Part shown: positions 23,873 through 36,270 of the stretch, one piece after another | Layout of the letters: the number at the start of each line of letters is the position of its first letter | Position numbering within the stretch: the stretch's first letter is position 1 | Assembly (NCBI GenBank): GCA_022495005.1 | Contig: JAGYXB010000161.1 | Location: 62,001-126,000 of the forward strand | Length of the DNA: 64,000 nucleotides | Reading direction: 5' to 3' | DNA from: Rhyacophila brunnea | Lineage: Eukaryota; Arthropoda; Insecta; Trichoptera; Rhyacophilidae | The notes under the pieces: generated by a model | Told to the model about the DNA's origin: nothing | Database searches by the model: none | Seen by the model: the letters and a program-made list of their open reading frames with translations, nothing else | Translations under genes and position numbers: made by a program

Positions 23873-24764
23873 GTATATAATAATATATATCTCTTATTTG
23901 ATAGCCCTTTACGATAAACACAATAAGATTTTTCCATTACGACTGATTACGGTTGCGGCATTATGTGTATTCTTATGAGTCTTGTGATTATTAACAATAG
24001 TAATATAATATTATGTATATTAAGACTCTTTTTATTTCTATATAAAATATATTTTTAATATTTTAAGAGATCAAAATATTAACTAGTTATAATTTTTTTT
24101 TATCAAAACCGACATAAGTTAATTTGCTTAAATTTAATCCGGACCTCAACATAAAACCTGCAACTATTCCATTAACGAACCATAGTTAAACACCCTGTTT
24201 AATTTATATTTGTCTAATAATGTTTACATGCAAGATATTCGAATTATCTTCTTAGTTTAGTATTCGCAAGTCGGGTCTAGCTTTTATACGATCTCCTTAA
24301 TACTAAACACGAGACTTGAATTCCCAAGAAACGGTTGTCTCCTACCAAAATGCAATCACAATTAGGCGACCGAGAAAATGCAAAGTGACTTTCAATGTGA
24401 GTTTCATGTTTCGCTTGTTAACACTCTGAGTACTTTCTGTAAGGAAACAAACGCGGTTCGGTGAGCTTACATAACTCTACATAATAATATTAGTATTGTT
24501 ACTTGAAAAGTTTTTTGCAGTAGCTTGCCAAAGTATCTACATCCTTTACATTTTAAAGTTGCCATGCATTTTCTGATATTCACCTCGAGATACTGTTAAA
24601 GCGAAGCTTTTAATTTTTTAAATTCTTTAATGTTTTTTTGTACCTACTACTTCAAATACTGTCAATGTAAGTCCATGCTGTACAACATATTTGAAATAAC
24701 GCCCAATCTAATTTTTCACGAGCCGTAGTGGGCATAAGTGTTGTGATATAATGATATATTATAT
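23873..24764. other. AT-rich intron, nothing recognised
   Basis: No gene or structured repeat seen between the mariner relic and the next repeat. Confidence 0.45.
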
Positions 24765-24872
24765 GTTATTAATTTAATTTAGTAAAACACAATTTGTTTT
24801 TATAGTACTTATTGTATTTTTATTTAATATCTGGACCAATTTCGTCCGCCTTAGAGGGACATTTAAAACTAA
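24765..24872 (+). repeat. dispersed repeat with TTTCGTCCGCCTYAGAGGGACATTT core, diverged copy
   Basis: Shares TTTAGTAAAACACAATT, TAGTACTTATT, GGACCAATTTCGTCCGCC and GAGGGACATTT with the copies at 44931-45040 and 59234-59341. Only one arm is present here. Confidence 0.7.
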
Positions 24873-27800
24873 AGAATATTCAACACAACAGGTATTTTAT
24901 AAAAAAAATCGAAGAATGACAAATAGAATCAATGAATACATTAAAGTATCATATCAAATAATACTGTCAATAACACTTGAATACGTGTATTAATTAAGGC
25001 GCTAAGTACTCGTACCAAAAAAATAAAAACTGACATTTTTATAGAAAAATGTTCTACATACCAACGCCAATAACTTCAACTATAGTCTAAGTGCCTCAAG
25101 CAAGTCAAAAAAATACAGCAAAATAATTAAACCTGTCGACGTTGTAAGTCCGTTGTCGTGTTTTATTTATAATGATGTAAGTAGCACTGCAATGGTCAAC
25201 GGCATTCAATATAAAATAGCTGACGATGGTGTATTGACACTTGCGAGTTCTAAATACCTAAAATTATAGAAGCTGCCGTGATTGCTTCACACTGTAAAAC
25301 TACATTTTTCTAAAGGTCTGCTTCATGAAATTTTACTGCAATGACTCGGTATTTTGCAACTACAGGCAATACTACTTTTTGGTACTTAGAGCCTTATTTA
25401 ATACACGTATTCATTATGCACCGCCTAGACGGCAGCGACTTGCCTGTGCGGTATAGACTTTTACAGCGCTTTTCGGTTTGTGCAAGCTTCCGTTTTACCG
25501 TCCATACATTCGGACTTCCCGATACAAATCGGTTTGCGCAGGTAAGCTTGTCGTAAATCATGAGCGTCTAGTCGGCGCTGTAATTAAAATGAATACAATT
25601 ATTAATTAATATTTCAGAATACCTCATTAAAAGGACACTAAAACCAAACATTGTTAATTATTAACATAACACAAAAATATAAAGCAATAAACACTTAGAA
25701 TAACACATTTATTATATTATCACAAAATTAATTAAACAATATTTGATAACATGACATATTTGATTGATAATTCGTTTATAAAATTTACAATACAATATTT
25801 AATATATTATTACCACTTGATGGACAATTGAGCGAATAGAAGCAGTATTTTTATTCTAACAAAATTTTGAGTTATTTATTGAAAGTTATAAATAAAGCAA
25901 TAAAAGAAAAAATATATGTTATATAGACGAGACGTACATTTTATTATTTTTAATTTAATAGTTACATATCTGCTACTCAAATCACCCTCCACTTTGCATT
26001 ACGTATATATATATATATTTGCACGATAGAACTTAGCATATAGAAAATTTGAATTTTGCCGTATTCAACGAAAAATTTGGTGATGAAGTACTTTATTTTC
26101 GACCGAAACAAATACCATTTTGAGCCGCGGTCTATTGCATCAAAATGAGTATTATGAATCTCGAAAGAGTAGTTTGTTTTTTTTTAAAATAATGACTGAG
26201 GAACCGCTTTTCAATTGGCAGAATTGAATTACTTCCAATAAACGTAATTAATCAAAAATGAATCGTACATTCATTAAAAATTCATAACACACACCCGTAA
26301 AACGAAAAATGTGTATGTTATATTAAAAAAAAACTGCTTTGTGACACATGTTTCACTTAGATGACATTCATCATTAAAAATTTTACCTTCCCAATTCAAA
26401 TAAAACTAGGTAAATATTCCCTTTCCTCTTTATATATCTTTTTTTCCCCAGCACACATTGTTAACGTAAATGTACATTTCGGTAGTCATACTTCACAAAT
26501 CAATCTCTCAAATTTAATATAATTTATATTAAACATGTTACATTCTTATATCATGTGAACGATATTTGTTGAATAAAAAAATAGTTTATTAAAATATTTT
26601 ATACTATCATTTTAAAATTTAAACAAAGTCGAATATGATGTTTTTGTAGTCAACTTCTTACAGCTAAAGTTTCTACATTCATCGTTGTCGTATTTAAACA
26701 ATTTACATAAACACAACATAAGTTAATGTTAATGATCCCAACGACCTCATTTCATTGGCTGTATAATTGCTATAGTTTAACTACAATTTTCTCTAATTTC
26801 TGCCATAAAAATGCACAATTATAAATTCTTGCATAACCTTTCCATAGTAGCTCGCTAATCAGAGTTTCCATCTAAGTCAGAATTAGAATGTACTCCTTTC
26901 GTTGCAATGTATATTAATAGCATTACAAATTTACGTGTGCCAATTCGCTGTGTGGCGAATACTTGAGTCAAAGTATTTAAAACAATACCCCTTCCAAAAG
27001 CTCAAGTGGCGACAAAAGTGGTCTGTAGCAACGTAGAGCTTTGGCGTAGACGGCTCGACATGAATATGCATGATTTTGGCTCTACGTCAGCGTAGCAATC
27101 GTGTACTGCTTTAAGGTGTATATCTGAAGAATATGTTAGCTTTGTTTTAATAACAGCTACATATATTGCGTTCATTGTATGCTTCTGTTTGTGGCCGTTT
27201 ATAAGTTTTCTTTCTCAATTTACATTCGAAGTATTGTGTTATGATGTAAATCAAATCAAAATATTGTTATTTAAGTTAATAATAATAATAAATAATATTT
27301 TTTTCTAGTACCAATTATGAAGCATTCATCACTTATTTAAACTAAATTATTATAAATGCTCTTTTTATATATATATTCTTGGATTTATGAAATCAAAATA
27401 TTCAAAGATCAAGTATGCTTTTAATACACACTATTAATAATTGACCAAGTCAATAATTTTCAAGAGTCAAACAGGACAAAAAATATTTTGCCCGCTTAAA
27501 GATACTTTATTGTTTGAATTATGATTGATTAATATAACAACCGTGTAATTATTTCAACTATCTTAATAATTATTAATAATAAACTTCTTACTAGGTATCT
27601 AACAAAAAATATCCATTACTACTGCAATGTCTGGGGGTATTTTTATATCTTGTTTGTGAATAATCTCATTTTTATATTTTTTTAAAGCGTTAAATAATAA
27701 GCAAATTTATGAGTACTTTTTAAAAATGCAATATAAAAAAAATGAAAACTTACATATTATTATTTGCAAATTTACTATTTCACGTAACATTTAATGTTTA

Positions 27801-28649
27801 ATTGCACTAAATTAGTATATTTTTTGTTATACTAGTCAAGGACATTTCATTTAATCACGACATCATATAACCTTTCTTATTCTTTTAACTTCTCTTTTAT
27901 ATTATATTGAGGGTCAATTTTTATAGAAAAAGGTTTTCTTCAAAATTTTAATCAGGTGTATATTTACCATAATATCGAAGCCTTAAGATGCAAAGTTTAC
28001 CATTTTTACTTTGGACATATACAATTAGAGTACTCTGAAAGGATAATAATATTATGTGGAAATTTAGTGTGATAACTGATCATAAAGTAGAAAGTAGGTA
28101 CATTTAATATTACACTAGATAAATGTTTGGAGTTTAATACTGTCTTCATGAAATAACTCCACTGAATTCATGAAACTATTTATTCTCCATCTACGAGTTT
28201 ACTCTCAAAGTATGTTTGTATTTCATGAAAAGTTTAACTTCCAAATGAACGAAAAAAATTGCGAAAAATTGTAAGCATATAAAAAATAATGATGAAAAAT
28301 TTCAATACATAAATCAGAATCATTTCAATTTTGATTGTTTAGACTAGATAGTCTTGAATACAGAAATATATTTTCAAGTACAAGGACGTAACAACAAAAT
28401 TTTAAATAATCAAATAAATTTTTATAATGTTATTTTCTTTATTTAAATTTAAAATAATATAGTTACCTTTTGGAGGATACTTGGAATACTCCCAGATCAT
28501 ATTGTGTATTGGATAAAATGTTTAAAGAAGTAATTTTGGGTTGATTGCTCAATAGCTACAGTAGTCACAAGGCAGTGAGTAGAGTATTTTTTTTTAATTT
28601 CAATTATGTAACGTTTAAAAATTATTAACAAAAAAAAAAAATTTTTCAG
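24873..28649. other. intron with small fold-back structures
   Basis: 25417-25580 is a GC-richer island with imperfect inverted halves: ACCGCCTAGACGG near the left, and CTAGTCGGCGCT near the right. The 71-codon ORF at 25341-25556 runs into it and is not a gene. At 27027-27115, GTAGCAACGTAGAGC and GCTCTACGTCAGCGTAGC form another imperfect fold-back. The rest is AT-rich. A poly-A run and TTTTTCAG precede the Shaw exon. Confidence 0.45.
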
Positions 28650-28767
28650 GACTGGCAAACTTCATTATCCAACGGATGTTTGTGGGCCCCTATTTGAGGA
28701 AGAGTTGGAGTTTTGGGGTCTGGATGCAAACCAAGTTGAACCTTGTTGCTGGATGACATACACACAG
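28650..28767 (+). CDS. Shaw: Shaw K+ channel, second coding exon (T1 domain C-part with zinc motif)
   Basis: The acceptor TTTTTCAG ends at 28649 and the donor GTAAGT starts at 28768. The first base completes the Arg codon split from the exon ending at 1546. Then come 39 codons, beginning [20 protein letters not shown] and ending CCWMTYTQ, with a phase-0 end. The segment contains the H-X5-C-X20-C-C arrangement that coordinates the inter-subunit zinc in the T1 interface of non-Shaker (Kv2, Kv3, Kv4) channels, and every ligand is present. The exon is 118 bp, too short to stand out by ORF length, and was found by continuing the reading frame of the first exon. Codon use and base composition match the first exon, not the flanking AT-rich intron. 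The six transmembrane segments, pore and C-terminus are not in this window. Confidence 0.94.
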
Positions 28768-29496
28768 GTAAGTTTTGTTTTAAATACTGCATCAGTTGGC
28801 CCACTTGTATAAAAGTTTAGCCGAATACATCATAACATGTAACTTCAATAATTAAAAAAGTATCTGCCTTAAACAATATAAAATAAAAAATATAATGATG
28901 CATGTCAGTTGGTTTCAAAAACCCTCACAGTCAAATGTTCATACTATTCATAGTATTCATACAAATATATATTTAATCTTCAATCTAAAATTATTATATA
29001 TAATATTGTTGACAGCTTAACAAGAAACCAAAATAATATAACGCGCCAAAGCACCATCAAAGTCATACCAGATAAGTCTGGTTTGACAGTATCTTATTGT
29101 TACTTTGTTTAGTTAGCCCTTGCTATTGTCATTTCGGATACCGGGCGATTTTAATAGTCTTTGGACAAATTTAAATTCAGTTTCGTCATAGTGAGTACAT
29201 ATAATAATAATATTGAGTGACATTACCATAATAGTTATATTATTTATAAAGATGAAAATATATTTAAATACACACAATACATATAAACGCATTGGTTGAT
29301 AATGGCTACATGTATATTTTTGTGAGACTTCGCGAATCCAGTAAGTTATTGTTGCGGTGAGACCTGCAGATTTGGTGTTATACATCTTTTCTTGTCTGTC
29401 AAGTATTTTTGTCAATATATATTTCTTCGTATATGTACTATCTACCACCTCCTAACATAAGCAACTGAAAGAATGTAATTGCTTTAAAAGTCCGTT
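28768..29496. other. start of downstream intron, no element recognised
   Basis: AT-rich. The minus ORF 29113-29448 (111 codons) is Ile/Tyr/Asn-rich with no domain and reads as chance. Confidence 0.45.
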
Positions 29497-29875
29497 ATGC
29501 GTCAATTACATTGAGCTACTTTACAAGCTGTTTGTTGGTGAATTTACAATATGCCTGTAAATTCGCCCAGTGTCATCATTGAACAAGCTAACAAGCAGAT
29601 TATAAACAATCTACCGAGAAAAGTTGAAAGCCGGTCAACTTTACACGCTACACGCCGGCGTGTGGGCCTACTGCGTCTGCGCAGTAGAGCGTAGTAGCAA
29701 CCTCCCTGTAAAAAAACGAACTACATTCTGTCAAAATATTCGCTGGCTTGTGGCCTGTGGCTTCTAAGCGAATGGAAAGTTTTGTGTGTCATCATCACAA
29801 TCACAGTAGCTGAATTGCCCGCTTTTAAATTCGCCAACAAACAGCTCAGAAAGTAGCTCAATGCAATTGACGCAT
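29497..29875. mobile_element. 379-bp fold-back MITE with GC-rich centre
   Basis: The left arm starts ATGCGTCAATTACATTGAGC and the right arm reverse complement starts ATGCGTCAATTGCATTGAGC. The arms remain inverted for about 50 bp through GCTGTTTGTTGG(T/C)GAATTT. The centre has a CACGCCGGCGTG palindrome and a CTACTGCG..CGCAGTAG hairpin, much GC-richer than the intron. No ORF is present. Confidence 0.8.
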
Positions 29876-32800
29876 TTCTAACATATATATTTTTAAAGAA
29901 TCGCCTTCAATTGACTTAAATAAATAGTACACATAAATTGAGCATGGCTATTTCATTTTTATATTGAAGATACCAAAACATAATTGAGAGTTTTGTACAA
30001 CGGTAAAAATCGATGTAATTCATGAATCTAGACAATTAATGGGATACGGTCAATGCTTTTGCTCAACACTGCATACTTAGATAAAATGATACCTTATATT
30101 TTATTTTCTTCCATACGACTTTTTATTATTATTATTATTTTAGCCATGTGATTAGTACTTATTGATGTATCGATTCATTAAAATAATAATATTCTTCCAC
30201 TTGATGTAAAATTTACCTTCGTTTCTTAATATATTCGGTTCAAAAACTTATGTATATTTATTTTAATCCAGTACAAAAGTAAGCAAAAGCACTTATTCTT
30301 ATCAAGCCTCCGAGCGCTCTCAAAATAACAGCAAAAATAAACAGAGCGAATGTAAAAAATCTGATATTACTTTTAATGGTTCCGTGCAGAATTTTTGCTA
30401 GAACAGTTGCGCAAAAAGAATATTTAATCAGGAGCACTTTCTACTGAAACGCGTTATTACCTTTTCCGCAAAACAAAACGTTTGCAATTTTTAATAAACT
30501 ACCGACAACAAAAAAACTTTTCAAAATATTCGCAAAAAAAAGTTTGACGCGGCGAGCGCAAAGCGCGATTGTTTACCTCAGTTTCCTGAGAAACCCCCTA
30601 CCTTTGAGGCCATTTCAAATAATTGTCCCACATCTTTGTACTATGCAAATACTCATAGACGCGCTCTCGCTTTTTTTAAACTTCAACATTCTTTCATTTT
30701 ATCCTTTCTACTTAGACGAGTTTTTTCCTATATTTAACGCTAATTTATATAAAAGAAAAAATATTTCCACAGTATATATCTTAAGAAAATAGTCATATAA
30801 CACATTCAATTAGAATATCATCACGAATATAATATAGAAGTCGTAATTTTAAATGATTTTAAGAAAGCAATGGATAAGAAAGCAGACAAAAGTGCGCGTT
30901 TTGGTAGAGGTATATGACATATTTTTAGTCGTTTTATTCTTAATTCCCGAACAAAATTAATTATATTAATATCATATAAAATATTTTATACAACAAAAAA
31001 AAATATGACATTATAAATACACTAATATCTTACCTACAAAACTTTATTTATTAAACCCTTAACTAACTTTATATTTATAATTTTGAACTATATACCTACA
31101 AAAAGGAGCACGGTTTACGTTAATCTATTTATGCCATGTACTTAAAACTCCAGTATAATTCAAGTATATATTTAATTAAATATGTCAATTTACTCATTTT
31201 AATTACATATAAAACTGAAAATGTACCTTTTATATGTATGTGAATTTATCAAATTATGCGTGCTTGTTATTATTTAATTTCTACTACTAACTAAACTATC
31301 GTTATTGGGCCTCATAGACTACTGTAGTGTTATAAATTATATGATATATAATATATATATATACTCAAGTAAGGAAAACTAAATAAATCAAAAAAGCGGG
31401 CTAGAAAAAAAATTAACAAGTTATTTACTTCACAATTCAATGGTAAAAATACGGCAGGTACCTATCTTTTTGCAATTAAGGTTGCAATTGCTTGTTACTA
31501 GTACAAATGATTACTAACAGTGAACAAGATCACATTATTTGTATATTTTTTAAATATTTTCAGCTTCATAATAGAGTTGTATCACTTATTGAAAATAGGA
31601 CAACATGAAAATACCTTTTAATATCTAGTAACTGGTAGCCGATTTATTTTTTGTTATATTAAATATTTTTATTTCTCACATGCACTAACCACAGTTGCAT
31701 CTGTATCGTTTCTACAAAATCTGTAATAACATAAATCTAATAAAAAGAAAATATATTTTATTTACCCATTTAAGAGGTTGAATTATAGTCATTCAACGGC
31801 ATAAGTCTTATTAGGGTGTTTTATAAGAAAATCTTTTTCCTATCTTTATTACTCGAACATCCGGCCTGAAAAAGACTGTCAACGAGCATTTCTTCAGTGA
31901 GATTATTGGGCATTTATCAGGGGTGGCGTTACGTTATTTTATTAATTTATTTACACACTCATTATAAAACAAATCTTTTCCAATTCATTACTACAAAATT
32001 TTGGAGGATATTTTTATTTATTGGAGATTATGTATCCATGTTTTGTTTAATTACCAAAATGTAATAATGATAATATTAAATATACTTTTTTTAATCTATA
32101 GCCATTTTGGTGTTACATCATAAAATTAAAACCTAAGATTTTAATGCATAACATAATGATTAGCAAAACACATCTTTAAATTCAATAATAATATCCTTTT
32201 TTTCATCATACTTTCTCATTCGTATAGAACATATTGACTTATCTTCACATTTATTGATTATTAAATTAAATAACATATTTGACAGTTGGTTGATGTTTTT
32301 ATATTGCGGATGTCAAACGTTCCAACAAAAACCGAATCATTTTGTAATTTTAATGACTACTACAAACAATTTCTATATAATCCATAAAATACAGATTTAT
32401 AATAAATTCGATAAGTAAAAATTTATTTATTCTATATATGTCTTCACATAAAAACTTTAACTACATAATATTATGTTAAATAATATAAGTATTCTAGTTA
32501 GCTTAACGCATTTACTTAATATGTCAATATTAATGTTGGCACTGTAGAATAATAGGTCAAATACATGAACGCGAATTTAAACATGACGTGTGCTGACATA
32601 ATGTCGTTTGACTTATAAGTAAAGATATAGGCATAATTTTCAAAAGTAATAATTGAGCAATAAAATCATTTAATAGCCAGACGAACATACAAAACACAAA
32701 AAAAAACTTACTGACTAACAGAAAGGATTGGCTTTATAAAACTTTAATTACTTTCCAATCATAAGTCTACCAGTCAATATGTAGATCAATTTAATTAAAA

Positions 32801-33962
32801 TATCAATCGTAAATTATCAAATTCATTCTAATCCTTCCGTTTATGACAGTGTACAGTGTAACTTGGATCAATAATAATTATTCCAGAATAAAGAAATATG
32901 TTTGACTCAAGAGTCAATAGAACAAAGTATCTCTTCATATATATATACCCTTATTGCAATGTAGATTTTTCAACCAATTATAATAATATTATTATATATG
33001 CACCAAGCGGACGATAGAATTGTCATAAATTTGATTAACAATCACAAATATCATTATAACGAAAATAACTACACAATGCTTTTATTAAATATTGTTTGTG
33101 TTAAATATTATAAAAAAATTAAATGTTGAATAAGTGTGGAAAATATGTACGAATAATCTGCATATATTATTTTATTGGTCACGTTACTGTAACAAAAATA
33201 TCTTGTGATCGAATCAGTTGAGTGCTATTTTTATCAAAGGAAACTTCCGATGTTGGTTGCGTTACGCACGATTTTTCGGAAAATAAATCTTAGTTTTTTG
33301 CTTTTCCTAACAACTTTCTCCTGACTTAGTTTATCTAATCTCTGTGCCACCCTAAATTAGATTTATTCATATGATAAAAGTAGATTTCGGTAATTTTATC
33401 TGCCATTTATCAGTGATATATTTTCTTTTATATTATAAAAGTAATAATCGAGTAATAATTAAGGAACAATGGCAAAAATAAACTGTTCTCCGTTAAGTAA
33501 TTTGAGTAAAATATTTAAAGACTCTTTCAATACGGTTGTAGTCATATTGTAAAATATAATAATATGAGAATTTAAAGAAATAACATCTTGAGTGGTAGAT
33601 ATGAGATAATCTTATTGTTATTCGTATTCTTCTTTGGGTCTCATAGCCCTATTATTATGCCAACAACATTAAGGGTAGGGGTACCATATAAAAGTGTAAC
33701 ATGAATATTTTGGCATATTTTAAGGATATAGATCTAAAAAACTATAGGAAAGATACTGGTGACATTATAATTCCCTATTCTTTCTCATGATTCTAGATTC
33801 TATTCAACATTATTATATTATAATGTTCATATAAAATATTTGTATTCGATTAAATAATACGTCTTCGCTCTATTACGAGTGTTATACTTGCGTACATCAC
33901 TTTTTCAAATTATTCTTTTTTCAAATGTTGTACTATTATATTATTATTATTTTATTTATTTT
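29876..33962. other. AT-rich intron, nothing recognised
   Basis: Four kilobases of low-complexity AT-rich intron. The ORF 30544-30792 is in a slightly GC-richer patch without recognisable domain. No repeats with clear structure were seen. Confidence 0.45.
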
Positions 33963-34206
33963 TTTTCCAACCATATCCGATCCTAACAGGATCATATGGG
34001 CCTCCACAGAATAGAGGTTTGTATTAACAGATTTTGTTTTTTACGAGAAATGGATGTCAGCCACTTGCTCAACCTATTAGGTCCATACCCTGACTCACAC
34101 ACTAATTGAAAAACAATATGTGTACTTGCCAGACCCAGGATTTGAATCTGGGACCCACGGCATGATAGTCCAACGCTTAAGCCGCGCGGCCACCGTCGGC
34201 GTCTAA
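33963..34206 (-). repeat. tRNA-derived SINE, best-preserved copy
   Basis: On the minus strand: GACGGTGGCCGCGCGGCTTA head, GCCGTGGGTCCCAGATTCAA with B-box GATTCAAATCC, then TGGCAAGTACACATATTG, GACCTAATAGGTTGAGCAAG, TTTCTCGTAAAAAACAAAATC, GTGGAGGCCCATATGATC and the tail GGATCGGATATGG followed by A residues. It is flanked by TATTATTATT-like sequence on both sides, a possible but low-complexity target duplication. Confidence 0.85.
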
Positions 34207-35957
34207 TATTATTATTATGACTGTTGATTATTTTATTAAAATATTCTATTCAGTTTAAAAAGAATAGAAAACTATGGATATGATTACTATAGTGTTCACA
34301 ATAACCAAGGATTGTATAATATGAAAAGAGGTGACTTCTAATTAATATGAATTTGAAAAATAATTTGAATGGAATGTTTGGTATTGATGATTCGTGAAAT
34401 ATATGGAAAATAGAAGTATCTACCAATATACATATATAATATCAAAGTATCTTTAAAATATTAATAGTTTATAACACGTGTCATTGCTGGTCTTCAACTG
34501 CGTTGAAAGGCAACGGAAGTAAACTAGACATCGCGTAACCCGACAAAAATACAGTCCTGGGAAACCTTTTATGTTAATTTATACATGTTGTTTTCACTTT
34601 TAATACCGAGTATATCGGTATGGTCAGATTTTTGAAACCGGTATTTTGGTATCGAAAAATACTGGGTATTACCGATAGTACCGCTATCTCAATCTCTAGC
34701 TCCAGCTTCAATTCTCGGTGAGGCTACATATGTGATTTTCTCATAGCCTGAGTGTGTCAGCAATATTTATACTACTGTAACATTTCTTCACTACATTACT
34801 GTCATTATTGTAGTATTCAACATCATATAATAATATGAACTAACCTACTCAAAGTATATCTTTAAAAACGTCTATTTGACTTCTTTTGATGGAAAATATT
34901 TTGCAGTATATAAGTTATTGTCAAGTAGTTATAAAAAACGACTACATAACGTTTATTACTTTTCGGTTTTAACAATTATTAATTAAAACCGATATTTAGG
35001 TATTTACTCTAACTTTCTACTGAGAATGAAAACAAATAATTACCTATTGAAACATGTCTTAAATTCCCATACATAATATAATAAATACAAAAAATAAGGA
35101 ATATTATGTAGTTCAGTTAACAACCAATTGTTACTATTGACTACACAAAAGGATTTTTGATAACGACTATTGGTGTAGATGTAAATGCTTAAAGTAATGT
35201 AACGTAAAGATACGGTGATAATATATGCCACGTTTTTTCCGTTTTATTAAGTATGCATATCAATAAGACGGAAGATAATGTCATCTAATAAACGATAATT
35301 GCGTGTCTGAGAATCAGATTTATGAAATCCATTCCCCGTAATGATTAATCCGAATTCCTTCCGCACAGTTGGCTGATCCAGTCAATCTGCTCGCTCCAGC
35401 AGGGCGACACTTTAAGATTTTTCCAAAGAAACGGAATAAGTTAACACTCGAACGCACACTTTGATGACTGCTCCATTCGGGGCGATGTTCTTCTTTGTCC
35501 TCTTAGCTCAGTCAACCGTCCCTAACGTGTTAAAATGTATTCTTTCGCTATCTCTTACCGAGTAGAATACAATTTGCGAGCGCCACTCAGGAATTACCTT
35601 TTTTAATATGATTAGGCCTTAATAAAAGTGGATGTAACGCCAGGGTGCAATAGACGCATACGATACTCGTATGAGTCTGCCAGCGGATATGCCAGCATTT
35701 TCTCGCTTATTTCTATTTTATTTCACTATTTTTTTAACATTGGAATTACATTGTACCTAATTGAGTATTATTTTTAAGAATTTGAATACAACGTTCAAAT
35801 CTTATAAGTGAATCACCCACACTCAAATGCACGGCAAGAAATGTGTTTGTATGTTTCTGGTAACACCATGGTACAACAATAAAATGTATAATATTCGTTA
35901 CGTTATGGTATTTGCCCCAAAATTTATATATTATATTGAGTACTAGTGTACTAGTAC
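34207..35957. other. intron with a GGTAT/ATACC-rich patch
   Basis: 34602-34692 is dense in TACCG/CGGTA and GGTATT words in both orientations, suggesting a small degenerate palindromic repeat. A GC-richer patch at 35370-35600 has TTAACACTCG and ACGTGTTAA as a weak inverted pair. The minus ORF 35040-35231 is unassigned. Confidence 0.4.
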
Positions 35958-36270
35958 GCGACTTAATCGTCGAGCTATAGCGCCGTGGGTCCTAGGTTCG
36001 AATCTTGGCTCTGGCAAGTACACATATTGCTTTTCAATTTCTGTATGAGTCAGAGTCAGACCTTTTAATTAATATTCGATTACCACATTTAAATAACATG
36101 CTAATTATATCTAATGGCCACCTGATGGTCAACGCACCAGTTGCGTTTGACGCAGCGAATGACAAATGGCTGCCATCAATTTCTCGTAAAAATGAAATCT
36201 GATAATACAAAGCTCCACCCTGTGGAGGCCCATATGATCTTATTAGGATCGGACATGGTCGGGAAAAAAT
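35958..36270 (+). repeat. tRNA-derived SINE copy with altered middle
   Basis: The head CGTCGAGCTATAGCGCCGTG, B-box GGTTCGAATCTTGG, then CTGGCAAGTACACATATTG and the tail CTGTGGAGGCCCATATGATC, AGGATCGGACATGGTC and A run match the copy at 33963-34206. The middle (about 36070-36165) differs from the other copies and contains a GC-richer segment (GACGCAGCGAATGACAAATG), so either an insertion or a subfamily difference is present. ORFs at 36005-36202 and 36034-36390 are by-products of the SINE. Confidence 0.8.

Larger units (their letters stand above)
1547..28649 (+). other. Shaw intron, 27.1 kb, phase 2
   Basis: Bounded by GTAA at 1547 and TTTTTCAG at 28649. It splits an Arg codon (AG/G) inside the T1 domain. 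It holds SINE copies, fold-back elements, an R1-clade LINE and a mariner relic, all described separately. The long ORFs inside it belong to those elements or are chance ORFs in AT-rich DNA. Confidence 0.93.
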
